Positions 46,101 through 56,550 of a stretch of DNA of 64,000 bases are shown piece by piece. The translations under genes were made by a program, and so were the position numbers. The number at the start of each line of letters is the position of its first letter. Position 1 is the first letter of the stretch. The stretch is from positions 71,503,407 through 71,567,406 of the forward strand of contig OX638372.1 in assembly GCA_951812925.1 (NCBI GenBank), given 5' to 3'. The notes below the pieces were generated by a model. The model did no database searches and was not told the DNA's origin. It saw only the letters and a list, made by a program, of their open reading frames with translations. The DNA comes from Calliopum simillimum. Taxonomy: Eukaryota; Arthropoda; Insecta; Diptera; Lauxaniidae.

Positions 46101-46313
46101 AGTTGTTTCTCAATATATATTCTTTAATTTTGTTTCCTTGAAGGTTTTATAACAAGTTAAATAATTTTGAAGATTTCAACGAAAAGGACGCATTTAACGA
46201 GAAATGAAAATGCTTGTTATTTGACAGTTCTTGTATTCGGCAATGAGTGCGAGCGAGAGAGTTGTTGTCGCACCCTTTCTTCAAATTCCTGCTCGTGCTT
46301 TCTGGATTGTTCT

Positions 46314-48508
46314 TTTCCTACACCCAGGGTATATTCACTAGGGCGTTTCACGAAAACAACTTTTTTGATTTTTTTCAAACCTTAAAGCGGATTTGGGTGT
46401 ATTATGGGATAAAAATAACCCATGAATTTTTTCAGATTTTTTATTGGTCATTTAGAGGTCGCGATATCAACTTTTTAAAAAAATGTTTCCAAACTGTAAA
46501 AATAAATTGTTTAATACCTGTTTTATTGTTTTTAAATAACTCTGACTAACTAAATCACTCACTTTTGAGTCGCTTGGACCCGTAGAATACGAAAAATGCC
46601 ATGAAGATGAAAAAACTAGCAACGCCCTACTGGATAGACCCGTGTTTTCAACATAATATCACTGATTTTTTGATATTTTTGTCAATTAATTGCCTAATTT
46701 TGGTAAAAAAACGTTTTTATTAATTGTGAAAAAGAAACGTCAAAACATATTTAAGAACACATGAAAAGGTAAGTAAATTAAATGAGTCATATTCTAAAAC
46801 AGACAGGGTAAATTGCCTGGCACAGTGATGTCTCAAGCTTAAAATTACGATAACTCATGAACGATGAGTCACACGTTTAAAGTAAAAATATTTGTTTATA
46901 GGGAATTACTTGCACTACAATCTACATATGACCTTTTTCAGATGACTTATAGTTTAGCAGATATTTTTGTAACAAACCAGAAATTTCGAAACAAACCATT
47001 TTTTCAAAAAATATCCAAAACGGTTAGTCCTAGAAAAAAACATTTTCTCGCATTTTATAGAACGTTTAATTCCCTATAAAAATCTCGCCGAGCTGTTTTT
47101 TCGTCCGACTTACCGTTCATGAGATATAGCGTCTTGAAATCATTCAAAATTGAACATTGTACAGTACAATGCATAGTACAATGTTCAATTTTGAATGATT
47201 TCAAGACGCGATATATCATGAACGGTAAGCCGGACGAAAAAACAGTTCGGACAGATCTTTATAGGGAATTAAACGTTCTATAAAATGCGAGAAAATGTTT
47301 TTTTCTAGGACTAACCGTTTTGGATATTTTTTGAAAAAACGGTTTGTTTCGAAATTTCTGGTTTGTTACAAAAATATCTGCTAAACTATAAGTCATCTGA
47401 AAAAAGTCATATGTAGATTGTAGTGCAAGTAATTCCCTATAAACAAATATTTTTACTTTAAACGTGTGACTCATCGTTCATGAGTTATCGTAATTTTAAG
47501 CTTGAGACATCACTGTGCCAGGCAATTTACCCTGTCTGTTTTAGAATATGACTCATTTAATTTACTTACCTTTTCATGTGTTCTTAAATATGTTTTGACG
47601 TTTCTTTTTCACAATTAATAAAAACGATTTTTTACCAAAATTAGGCAATTAATTCACAAAAATATCAAAAAATCAGTGATATTATGTTGAATACATGGGT
47701 CTATCCAGTAGGGCGTTGCTAGTTTTTTCATCTTCAGGGCATTTTTCGTATTCTACGGGTCCAAGCGACTCAAAAGTGAGTGATTTAGTTAGTCAGAGTT
47801 ATTTAAAAACAATAAAACAGGTATTAAACAATTTATTTTTACAGTTTGGAAACATTTTTTTAAAAAGTTGATATCGCGACCTCTAAATGACCAATAAAAA
47901 ATCTGAAAAAATTCATGGGTTATTTTTATCCCATAATACACCCAAATCCGCTTTAAGGTTTGAAAAAAATCAAAAAAGTTGTTTTCGTGAAACGCCCTAA
48001 TATTCACTTTGTCCTTCTGTTTGGTACTCAGACAAGGAGGCGTGGCAGATATAGAAAAGTATGTATATTCTTGATCAGACTCACCTCCTGAGTCGATATA
48101 GACATGTCCGTCTGTCTGGCTGGCAGGCTGGCTGGAAATACATTTTTTTTGAAAACTGAGCAAGATAATTTATTGAAATTTGATACACTGCCTCCGTCGT
48201 CAAAGTTAGCTCGATTTATTGAAAATGAGCGAAATCAGTTTTTTGAGATAATCCAACTAAATTTCACTCAAACACTAAGAGCTATTAATGCAAGCTCTTA
48301 GCAAAACCTAGATGAATTCGAACAAGAGAGCATAGCACCTTCCATATAAGCATAAGCTTCTAAACGCTGTACTGAAAGCGTTTTTTGAGATAATCCAACT
48401 GAATTTCACGTAGCAAAAACTGGGTGCACTCGGATAAAAGGGCGTGGTACCTACTATATGTGTAGGTTATTTAATGTTTGGCCAGGGCAAAGGTTACACC
48501 CTTACTAG
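46314..48508 (+). mobile_element. Helitron-like (HINE/DINE-type) element, copy 1, with a nested hAT fold-back
   Basis: The 5' part reads TACACCCAGGGTATATTCAC, cut at 46338 by the hAT fold-back and resuming at 48000. Next come GGAGGCGTGGCAGATATAG, TTCTTGATCAGACTCACC and ACATGTCCGTCTGTCTGG, then degenerate ~140 bp units (AAGAGAGCATAGCACC, TTTTTTGAGATAATCC). The 3' end is the hairpin-like TTTGGCCAGGGCAAA, then 13 nt, then CTAG before T (48505-48509). This is the Helitron-type CTRR-T end. Without the insertion it is about 0.53 kb. It is non-coding. Confidence 0.75.
46339..47999. mobile_element. 1.66 kb hAT-type fold-back, perfect 8 bp target duplication
   Basis: The ends are TAGGGCGTTTCACGAAAAC at 46339 and its complement ending 47999. 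ATATTCAC occurs directly outside both ends (46331-46338 and 48000-48007), a perfect 8 bp duplication. The arms are nearly identical over about 800 bp. The axis at 47169 lies in GTACAGTACAATGCATAGTAC. Because of the symmetry, the same 71-codon frame appears on the plus strand at 46864 and on the minus strand at 47474; it is a mirror, not a gene. Arm words GAACGATGAGTCACACG and TTATAGGGAATTA link it to the shared fold-back word set. Confidence 0.92.
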
Positions 48509-48520
48509 TTCTTTTTATAA

Positions 48521-48985
48521 TTGTATCTGTTCCTGCATCCTTCTTTCTTCGTTTTCTTCTTGTTGCTTCTTCCTTCTATCAGCTTCTATTCTTACTCTTT
48601 TGGCTTCTTTTTGTTTCTTTTAGCTTCTAACCTTATTCTTTCGGTTTTTTCATATTGTATCCTTCTTTCAGCCTCTATTCTTATCTTATCGGCTTTTTCA
48701 TCTTTCTTCTTCCTTCTGTCAGATTCTTATATTATCCTTTCGGTATCTCCTTGTCTTGTTTTTTCCTTCTTTCAGCTTCCAATCTTACCCTTTCGGTTTC
48801 TTCTTCTTCCCTGCGTTTTTCCAGTCGTTCTTCGTATAATTTGATTCTTCTAATCAACGTATTCCTAACGCCATCTTCGGAAAAATGGTATTGACGGCAC
48901 GCTTCTTGCAGGTGCTCATGAGGTGTGCCGTTCCAATCCATGCTCATCAATTTATTTTCCTGGCTCTTGAATGTGTTGAGCCCCC
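48521..48985 (-). pseudogene. Retroelement gag-like N-terminus (SAP-like plus charged coiled coil)
   Basis: The minus-strand frame from ATG at 48947-48950 reads MSMDWNGTPHEHLQEACRQY and FSEDGVRNTLIRRIKLYEER, a SAP-like helical pair (LQEACRQY...GVRNTLIRRI). It then enters a Glu/Arg/Lys coiled coil (EKRREEEETERVRLEAERRK) and stops near 48735. Similar charged segments continue in other frames to about 48530. Just upstream on the minus strand is TGGGGGCTCAACAC (about 48986), preceded by CTACAAT, which resembles a primer-binding site two bases inside an LTR ending in CA. The rest of the element is missing. Confidence 0.45.
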
Positions 48986-48989
48986 AATT

Positions 48990-49159
48990 GTAGAAAATGA
49001 AATTAGTTGTATAAAAATTTATTTTATTTCCAATGAAATATTAACAAAAATTAAGTGACGATTCTATCAAGTACTTTGGTGTACAATGTTTGCATTATTC
49101 CACATTAATAAAAACTTTACATTATATGTTAAAAATTTTAACTTTTTCATTTAATAGTA
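48990..49159 (-). other. Possible LTR fragment, part 1
   Basis: On the minus strand this stretch ends ...TTTCTACA before a TGGGGGCTC primer-like site, as an LTR would. It is cut at 49158 by the TA-flanked fold-back and may continue after 50437. No second LTR is available for comparison, so the call is weak. Confidence 0.25.
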
Positions 49160-50435
49160 GCCCAGGAAAATAAGACGAAAAAAGAGCTGCTGTGCGAAAT
49201 AATTCCAAGTGAATTTTTTTGCGCATAAAAAGTTATTCAGGCTCAAAGGTCGCTAAAATCAGTTTTTTGCAAATATCTCGCTAACGCAAACATTTACAGA
49301 AAAATTTTTCTCCACAATTTTGTAACACAGGAAATTTCCTATGTAAAGATGTAAGAAATGTAGCTTATAGTTTAGGAGAACACTCAATTTAAAAAGTTGT
49401 GCACAGTTCTTATATGTAAATGCTACGTATAAGTTCCTATTAAAACATTTGACTTTTAAAATTGCGAATACTCTTTAACGAGGAGTCGTACAAAAAAAAT
49501 TAAAAAACCGTTCAAAAGATAATTGGATTCTGTAAACACCGTACACCGTGGGGCCACTCATGGTCTAAAAGATATTCTTCAAAAACCGTTAAGGTCTCGA
49601 AAATACTAGTTTTTATAGGATATCTCTGAAACGGTAAGTCATACGATAAAAAGCAATAGCATCAAATTTTGTAGAGAATCACAAGATCTACAAAAGATAA
49701 GCCATATGTGAACACATTAAAGTAACCGTTCAGAAGTTATTCAATAAAAATCGGTTTTTTGCCATTTAAAGGTTTTTTTGAATATCTTCTAAACGGTTAC
49801 TTCAATGTGTACACATATGGCTTATTTTTTGTAGATCTTGTGATTCTCTACAAAATTGATGCTATTGCTTTTTATCGTATGACTTACCGTTTCAGAGATA
49901 TCCTTCAAAAACCAGTATTTTTGAGACCTTCACGGTTTTTGAAAAATATCTTTTAGACCATAAGCGGATCAAAAAAAAAAATTTAATACGGTGTTTCCAG
50001 AATCCAATTATCTTTTGAACGGTTTTTTAATTTTTTTTTTGTACGATTCCTCGTTAAAGAGTATTCGCAATTTTGAAAGTAAAATATTTTAATATGATTT
50101 TATACGTAGCATTTAAAAATAAAAACTGTGCACAACTTTTTAAATTGAGTTATCTCCTAAACTATAAGCTACACAAAAACATTTCTTACATCTTTACATA
50201 GGAAATTTCCTGTGTTACAAAATTGTGGAGAAAAATTTTTCTGTAAATGTTTGCGTTAGCGAGATATTTGCAAAAAACTGATTTTAGCGACCTTTGAGCC
50301 TGAATAACTTTTTATGCGCACAATGGACTTCAATGGTTTTTTTACACATTATTCATTATGCTTTAATAAAGACAATTCCGGTGAAAAAAAATTCACTTGG
50401 AATTTTTTCGCAGAAATATTCTTATTTTCCTGGGC
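49160..50435. mobile_element. 1.28 kb TA-flanked fold-back, TIR GCCCAGGAAAATAAG
   Basis: The ends are GCCCAGGAAAATAAG at 49160 and its complement ending 50435, with TA at 49158-49159 and 50436-50437. Arms pair across the axis near 49798. The outer block has CGCATAAAAAGTTATTCAGG, CTCAAAGGTCGC and ATATCTCGCTAACG. The middle has GAGGAGTCGTACAAAAAA and CCGTTCAAAAGATAATTGG. The inner block has GTCATACGATAAAAAGC, AGAATCACAAGATCTACAAA and GTAACCGTT. TA targets suggest a Tc1/mariner-type mover. It is non-coding; the open frame at 49759 is arm sequence. Confidence 0.88.
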
Positions 50436-50437
50436 TA

Positions 50438-50764
50438 TAGAGAATATATAAGGAAAATCTTATACGTTAAAACAAATGACATAAACTAAACTTTAAAAAT
50501 ATTAATGAAATAATTATAAAATTTCGGGGGTGGTCTTTAACACAATAATCAGTTTGTATCTTTTATTAAAATCGCTCCGACAATTAACCCAATCTCTCGG
50601 TTAATTCTCTCTAAAGCGAATACATACATTGGGAAGCAAATCTGTCAACTTGTTTTCTGGTTTTTCCAAAATACTTCTGTAGCGCCAGTTCTAATTAAAT
50701 GATCAAAATGTAGTTAGAACCAATCGAATGCTTAATCTTCCCTATTTTTCCTTTGGAAAAAAAT
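50438..50764. other. Intron between fold-backs, possible LTR fragment part 2
   Basis: No gene. It could be the other half of the LTR-like stretch split at 49159. GGGGGTGGTCTTTAACA near 50527 could be its far end on the minus strand, but nothing confirms this. Confidence 0.25.
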
Positions 50765-50989
50765 TTCACCTAACTTAGCACCATAAAAAAATAATGAACA
50801 AAAAACCATTTAAAAAAATGTTGACAGTTTTGCACCCACATTAACGCTCGTCACACCAGGAACCAATCTGGCTGCAAAATCCCCCTAACACATCAGGATT
50901 TCGAGTTATCTTAACCTAAAAGTGCAAAAAACACGGTTTTTCGTAGTTTTTAAATTATATTCCAAGACATACAGATTCTACACTACACT

Positions 50990-52890
50990 GTAGGGTAAGC
51001 TGGGGTACATTTGACACCGGGGCACATTTGATTTTGCCATTTTTGATGAAGACATGTCTTTCGAACCAAAAACCTGAAATGCAGAATCATAACTAATTAG
51101 AGTGGAAGCAACGTAATGAACTTTGGCAGTTCTCTTTCAAATCCTCCCGCGCTAATACGCTTTTTTAACTTTTTGTATTTTTTTTTTGTAATTTTCGGCA
51201 TCTTGTTCGTAAGGGTTTTGCAAATAAAGTTGTATTGTTTTTTAAAAGTAAGTATGAAAATTTGGTACAGTGAAAGTCGCTTATAACGACGGTCAAGGAA
51301 CCGCGCAAAACCGGTCGCTTTAACCGGCGGTCTTTATATCCGACATTAACGCTAATAAATAAAAGAAAAAATGGTGTTTGCATTTGCTATCAATTTTATT
51401 AAAATTACGTACTCAATGAAATTCTTTAAAAACAAAACTGAATTAACTCTTTTTTGTATGCAGTAAATACATGACGACTAATTTGAACTAGGTTTTACCT
51501 CGATGTCGTCCCAGTCTATGCTTTTTTATGCAAAGTTATTCACTGGAGTCCAAATATACAGAAAAAGCTTCTTAAAATCGGTCAACGAGCTAATCGATTT
51601 TCAGGGTTGAATTTCAGTTACCAAATGGTCTTCATATTGATTCCGAATCAAAAAAAAAAAAAGTTTTGGCAAAAATAATCTTAGAAGCTAGAGTATGCAG
51701 TTCATTTCCCATTTGTTTGCAGACTCAAAAATGGTATTTTTGAAAAATCTACCTGATCACGTTAACGAAATATTGTGTTTTTAAGGATTTTTTTGAACTT
51801 TTTTTGTTAAAAAAAAAAATTAATTTATACGGGTTTTAACAAATTTATGAACAAACCAAAACAAGGAAACAAATTTGCAATGTATATTTCAATGCTGAAC
51901 CGTGAAATTTCAATATTTTGTACGATTTTTGAAAAATCTTACCCTTAAAGTTTGGTTTTTCGAGATTTTTGTGGTTATCACATTATTATTATTTTATTTT
52001 TTTTTTTTTATACATTTAGGAGTTCCTAATAGAACAAGAAAATCTCTCCTACTGAGGCCAGATTCGGATTCAAAATTGTAATTTACATTGAAAATTACTT
52101 TTTTCGTTTTTGCTTGTTGCTAATTTAAAAAAAAAAACGCAATAATTCATTTTCTTTTCAACGAAAGAAGTACAAATAAAATTCTTAAAAAACCTACTAC
52201 TTATTTTCAATTGTTTTTTTTTTTTTTATTCATTTTCAAATGTCGTCGCTATAAGCGACAGAAAAAAACAAATATGTAACAAAATGCGGTCGTTACATCC
52301 GGCTTGTCGCTATATCCGACGGTCGTTATAACCGACAAAATGCTCATAAAGTTTATGAAGAAACCAACCAAACAACTGAGAAAAGGTCGTTATAAGCGGT
52401 TCGACGTTATAAGCGGAGTCGTTATAGGCGACTTTCACTGTAGCACTAACCTTTATAATTAATAGAATAAAAGTGGTTTTTATCAAGGTCAAATAGCTTA
52501 AATTTTAAAATATTTTTAATTCTTCAACAGATTTTGGGGCACATTTGACTTTTGTCGATGGGGCACATTTGACGTTCATCCATACATATGCGTTTGTATA
52601 TTTTACATTAAATTGGGTTTTTATAAAACCGGAAGTGGACTTTGAGGAGGTCAATTGAGTTTAAGCTACCAACTCCTACAAATCCAGCCTCATCTTCACG
52701 TTCATGAACTAAATACGTATTTGACATCGACTTCTCACACCTTTATATAAATAATAATAATAATAAGTCTTCGTTAATACATACTTACATACTTATTATT
52801 TGTATTTATATGAAAAAAATATATGTATTAATGTTTTGTTTAATGTTTTTGTGCTATTTTTGTGAGTGTCAAATGTGCCCCTGTTACGGG
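50990..52890. mobile_element. Middle element, end word GGGG(T/C)ACATTTGACAC
   Basis: GGGGTACATTTGACACCGGG near 51003 is matched by GTGTCAAATGTGCCCC near 52866. Additional GGGGCACATTTGAC copies lie at 51020, 52537 and 52560. The exact termini and target duplication are unclear. It is split by the pogo-like element. Confidence 0.6.
51268..52440. mobile_element. Innermost element: pogo/Tigger-like MITE, TA target
   Basis: The ends are CAGTGAAAGTCGCTTATAAC at 51268 and the complement of GTTATAGGCGACTTTCACTG ending 52440, with TA on both sides (51266-51267 and 52441-52442). The first CAGT and the TA target are pogo/Tigger traits. The repeated sub-terminal word GTCGTTATAA/GTCGCTATA occurs at least six times (51282-51345 and 52240-52430). 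These look like multiple transposase-binding sites. The interior 51400-52200 is non-coding. Confidence 0.8.
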
Positions 52891-53339
52891 GATGACCGCT
52901 CAAGATCTTCTTTGAAAGGGGAAGAGAAGTTCAGAGTAACGCACCATTTGAGTAGAACGAAGCAGGCAAATGCTTAACATAAAACTATGGAAAACCTTTT
53001 TTTTATTTTGCACTTTTAGGTTTCTCGAAAACCTGACGTGTTAGAGGGGCTCGCAATTATTAGCTAAGTACTTATATGTAAATACGTTCCAGGTCGGTGT
53101 GGGTGCAAAACAGTCAACATTTTTTTTTTTTTTTTTTTTTTTTCATTATTTATTTATGGTGCTAAGTTTGGTGGAGTTTTCCACATACTTAAAAAGGGGT
53201 CATTTAATTAGAACAGACGCTGCAGAATTTTGCAGAAAACAGCAAATTTGTTGACAGTTTTGGTGTCCACTGTATATGTGTGTGTAAATGGCAAAAATAA
53301 ATGTATGTTATTACTCAATATTAATTTCGATATTTACAG

Positions 53340-53676
53340 AGTGCTTCATCAACTCGTGAAATAAATTACCAAAGACCTAAAATTATAGAAAATGCAAAGC
53401 CTTATGTTAATGTGCCCAACGAAAATAATGTTATTTATTCAGTAAATAATGTATCCAATAAGGTCATTTCATCTAAAAAGCCATACAAATCAGAAAATAC
53501 TCAACACACTGTTAACAAAATGATTTCGACAGACATATCATCAGATACTGAATTGCATAATGCGGAAAAATTAGTAGAAAGCTCATCACACCCAAAAAGG
53601 AGTGTATTTCAGTTTGATTCTCTGACTCCAAATAAAATACCGCTTTCAGCACAAAGGAGTGCGTCTTTTGGCAATG
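53340..53676 (+). CDS. Host gene, internal exon C
   Basis: The acceptor is GATATTTACAG and the donor GTAAGT starts at 53677. The exon is 337 nt, entered in phase 0 and left after one base (G|), encoding 112 residues. The text is polar and Ser/Asn/Lys-rich, with EINYQRPKIIENAKPYVNVP early and a compact motif KRSVFQFDSLTPNKIPLSAQ near the end, followed by RSASFGNG. RSAS is a plausible basophilic-kinase or 14-3-3 type site (inference). The leftover G joins exon D as GGT (Gly). No membrane segment or known domain is visible. Confidence 0.8.
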
Positions 53677-53837
53677 GTAAGTAATAATTAAATACATAAA
53701 AGTCTAAATAAATCGGGGAATATTTTTTGACATTTTGAGAAGATATGCGACCATATATCATGACCTTGCATTTAACGGTGACCGTAGTGTACAATTTCTT
53801 ATGTATGAGGTGCGACACCTTTTATGTATGATATTAC

Positions 53838-54533
53838 TAGGGATAGTAAATACAAGCTCTGAGCAAAAAGGAGGCGAATTCGGGCTAGAGGGCGTGGCAC
53901 CCTCCATATGAATAAAAGCTTCAAAACGATATACTGAAATCGTTTTTTGTGATTACCCAACTAAATTTCGCTCAGGCACTATGGGATATAAATGCAAGCT
54001 CTGAGCATAAACTGGGCGACCTTGGACATGCGGGCGTGGCACCTCCCATATAAGAAAAAGCTGCAAAATGCTATACTGAAAGCGTTTTTTGAGATGACCC
54101 AACTAAATTTCACTCAGGCACTAAGGACTATAAATGCAAGCTCTGAGTAAAAACTGGGTGAAATCGGACAAGAGGGCATGGCAAAAGCTTCAAAATGCTA
54201 TATTGAAAGCGTTTTTGGAGATAATCCAACCAAATTTCACAAAAACACTAAAAACATTAAATGCAGGCTCTGACAAAAAACTGTGCTGTTCGGACAAGAG
54301 GGCGTGGCACCTCCCATATGGACAAGAGCTTCGAAATGCTATACTGAAAATGTTTTTTGAGATAATCCAACTATATTTCACTCAGGCACTAAATACTATA
54401 CATGCAACCTCTGAGCAAAAACTGGGTGAACTTGGACAAGAGGGCGTGGAACCTCCCATATAAGCAACATTTTCAAAAACTGCAGTGCAGGGTATTTAAT
54501 GTTTGGCCAGGCCAAAGCTTACACCCTTACTAG
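53838..54533 (+). mobile_element. Helitron-like element copy 2, 5'-truncated, ~141 bp tandem array
   Basis: About five units carry GGGCGTGGCACCTCCCATAT at 53890, 54031, (54172), 54300 and 54442. Each also has GCAAGCTCTGAGCAAAAACT and TTTTTTGAGATAATCCAAC. Spacing is about 125-142 bp. The 3' end is the perfect hairpin TTTGGCCAGGCCAAA, 13 nt, then CTAG at 54530-54533, followed by T. The 5' end with TATACCC is missing. It lies just downstream of exon C. Open frames here are artefacts of the repeat. Confidence 0.8.
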
Positions 54534-55257
54534 TTTCTTTTGACGCACATACATAATTAATTACACAGGGCGAGAAAAAAAATTTTTTTTTCTGCGACCT
54601 TAGTTTTGTGAGTAAATCCAGATTCATCCGACACCTAGGGTAAAATTTATTTAATTATTTATTTATTTATGTCTTTGGAAAAATCTTTACAGATTCAATT
54701 TTAGTTAATTAATAGGAAAGTAAGATAATCTTAACGTATGTTATAAAAATTAATCAACTGTATTAATAGCCCGAACAGCACAGATTTAAATTGAAGTTTA
54801 TTCAAACAGAAATCAATCGATCATCTTAATATAACTTATTTAGTAATATAAGAGTTCTGTTTATGGGCCCATTAATGGCATAATTTGATCTATGGCATGA
54901 TATGTAACTACTGTACTTTTTCTTTTGAAAAACGACACAAGAAAACGAAGGCACGCAAAAATCTTTCAAAGACCGCAGTGTTTTTAAAAAGTATTCTCCT
55001 ACAAGTAAATCTTAGCGCAACAAAAATTCTTGCCTTTATTTTTTTTTTTTTTTTTTAAAAAGCTAACGCTTTAGGGGATAGCCCACTTCATAAAGCACTT
55101 CAATCAGCATGGTTTAGCACAAATAGCGTATTTTCTTACCACAGCTGGAAAGCTCAATGTGGTGCTAATTTAGGTATAGTTCGTTAAAACCTTCAGAAAA
55201 TTTAGGAGAGGATAAGGAAATAATTAGGAACAAAGAAAAATTAGGAAAAAGGGAAAG
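54534..55257. other. Non-coding intron, nothing recognised
   Basis: TTTATTTATTTAT runs, a T homopolymer (55030-55060) and AT-rich sequence. No reading frame or inverted ends identified. Confidence 0.4.
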
Positions 55258-55265
55258 TGTATAAC

Positions 55266-55342
55266 TATGCAGGAATCGGGAATCGAACCCGGAACCTGTG
55301 GGTTGTAAGCACGGTACACTATCACTGCGCCACAAGGCCGAC
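55266..55342 (-). tRNA. tRNA-like pseudogene or SINE head
   Basis: Read on the minus strand: GGCCTTGTGGCGCAGTGATA (A-box-like TGGCGCAGTG), then GTGCTTACAACCCACAGG, then GGTTCCGGGTTCGATTCCCG (B-box GGTTCGATTCC with a T-stem CGGG/CCCG). The 5' GTCGGCC does not pair with the 3' segment ATTCCTGC, and the anticodon stem is poor. It therefore cannot fold as a full tRNA. Either a decayed tRNA or the promoter head of a tRNA-derived SINE is likely. Confidence 0.5.
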
Positions 55343-55566
55343 GATAATGTCGTAATAAGCATATTAAAAATAATGTCTTAAAATAATCAGCAATTATTAG
55401 GCTTTCGACGTTCAAAAGGATTTACATATATAAAAATATTCGATGTGTTACTGACGCGGTGGCAATTTTAAAATAGTAGCAAATGGGGAGAACTGAAGCA
55501 CATCAAGTGGGGAGATGTAAAGCACAACAATTATGACAGAACCTGAAATCGTATTTTATATGCGTA

Positions 55567-55803
55567 TTGCGCATTATTTGTGAAGAATTCCATGAATTTT
55601 GTCGTCACAAATTTTCGGCACCACCACAAATGGAATTTGACTCTGAAGAAGAAGACTTCTGCACCATCTGTAAAGGTCCCATGCCGAAAAAATTTATCAA
55701 AAACAACGCCATTCATTGCAATGGATGCGACCGAGCAGTTCATTTGAAGTGTGCTCGTGTTTTGGCCGACGGTTTTACTTGCGTTCTTTGCGAATCGGAA
55801 TGA
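55567..55803 (+). pseudogene. PHD-finger fragment (possible transposase C-terminus)
   Basis: The open frame contains an acidic lead (MEFDSEEEDF, Met at 55630) and then CTICKGPMPKKF ... HCNGCDRAVHLKC ... FTCVLCESE, ending at a TGA (55801-55803). The Cys4-His-Cys3 spacing (C-x2-C-x16-C-x2-C-x4-H-x2-C-x11-C-x2-C) is a complete PHD-type zinc finger with every ligand intact. The frame extends upstream without a start as CEEFHEFCRHKFSAPPQ. Similar fingers end pogo/Tigger-like insect transposases and open CR1 ORF1 proteins. No acceptor splice site is obvious. It could instead be a small exon of an unseen gene. Confidence 0.5.
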
Positions 55804-56403
55804 TTGAGCAACTTGCCATTTTGCACATTTTTTTAAGATCATTTTTATACATTTTCTCAAGTTTAATACATAATAAACACAATAATTTGTCATTTCCTCG
55901 TCCCAATAAAGGGTTTTCACCAAAAAATGCAATTTTGTGCGATTTTAGTCGTGCTTCACAAGTTTTTTGGGACAGCAAACGAAAATTGTCAATGATTTTT
56001 GATTTCATGCAATTTCTTCTACCAGGAAGTGCATTTTATGATGATCTAGAGATTCGATTCGAGAAAATGTGCAAAAAAAAAAAAAATATTTTTGTGGTAG
56101 TTTTGACCCCCAAACAAAGCGTGCTCCCCACTTTCCCCTACTATATTTTTAATTTTTTTTCTTCCATCTACTATACTTTTGGAGGTAAGACTTAAAACTA
56201 TTATATTTGTTTGAAAAAAAAGTTGGCAACCCTATGTAACAACTTCACTAGTTATTTTTTACGGTCCACCGTTCATGAGTTTTCGCAATTTAAAAATCAA
56301 CAAATTACTTTGCACACTCATACGCGGCACGCATACTTGACTAATTTTATAAACTACAACATCTTCGACCATTATTTTTCTCTTGAAGCACCCCTTAGTG
56401 AGG
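55804..56403. other. Intronic stretch after the PHD fragment
   Basis: No gene recognised. Both strands show open frames of 72-159 codons (for example 55716-56195 plus), but none has an identifiable domain. AGTTGGCAACCCTATG near 56221 echoes the AGGGTTGCC fold-back word. Confidence 0.35.
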
Positions 56404-56463
56404 TTTTTGTGAAAACCTGGTTTTTGTGAAAACCTGGTTTTTGTGAAAACCTGGTTTTTGTCA
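56404..56463. repeat. 17 bp tandem repeat (GTGAAAACCTGGTTTTT)
   Basis: About three and a half near-perfect head-to-tail copies of a 17-mer containing AAAACCTGGTTTTTGTG. The unit is itself partly palindromic (AAAACC/GGTTTT). Confidence 0.85.
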
Positions 56464-56550
56464 CCTTTGGCCTTGAATAACATTTTAGCTCACATGAAAC
56501 CGCTAGGGGCTTTTGATATTTTATATGTAACTAGCGGTCCCGGCAAACCT

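Larger units (their letters stand above)
50765..53190. mobile_element. Three-level nested TIR composite, outer element
   Basis: Left arm words TTAGCACCATAAAAAAATAA, GTTGACAGTTTTGCACCCAC, CTAACACATCAGG and GTGCAAAAAACACGG return reversed at 52990-53190 (TTTTGCACTTTTAGG, CTGACGTGTTAG, GTGGGTGCAAAACAGTCAAC, TTTATGGTGCTAAG). The centre is occupied by a second element (about 50990-52890). Confidence 0.65.

Noticed and set aside
46864..47474. Two nearly identical 71-codon frames on opposite strands (46864-47079 plus, 47259-47474 minus)
   Set aside because: They are the two mirror arms of the hAT fold-back read in opposite directions, with no domain; symmetry alone explains them.
48521..48894. Plus-strand Ser/Phe/Leu-rich frames resembling a membrane protein
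   Set aside because: They are the complement of the charged Glu/Arg coiled coil on the minus strand.
55165..55415. Minus-strand frames containing GSGFDSR
   Set aside because: This text is the usual shadow translation of a tRNA B-box (GGTTCGATTCC); it marks the tRNA-like sequence, not a protein.
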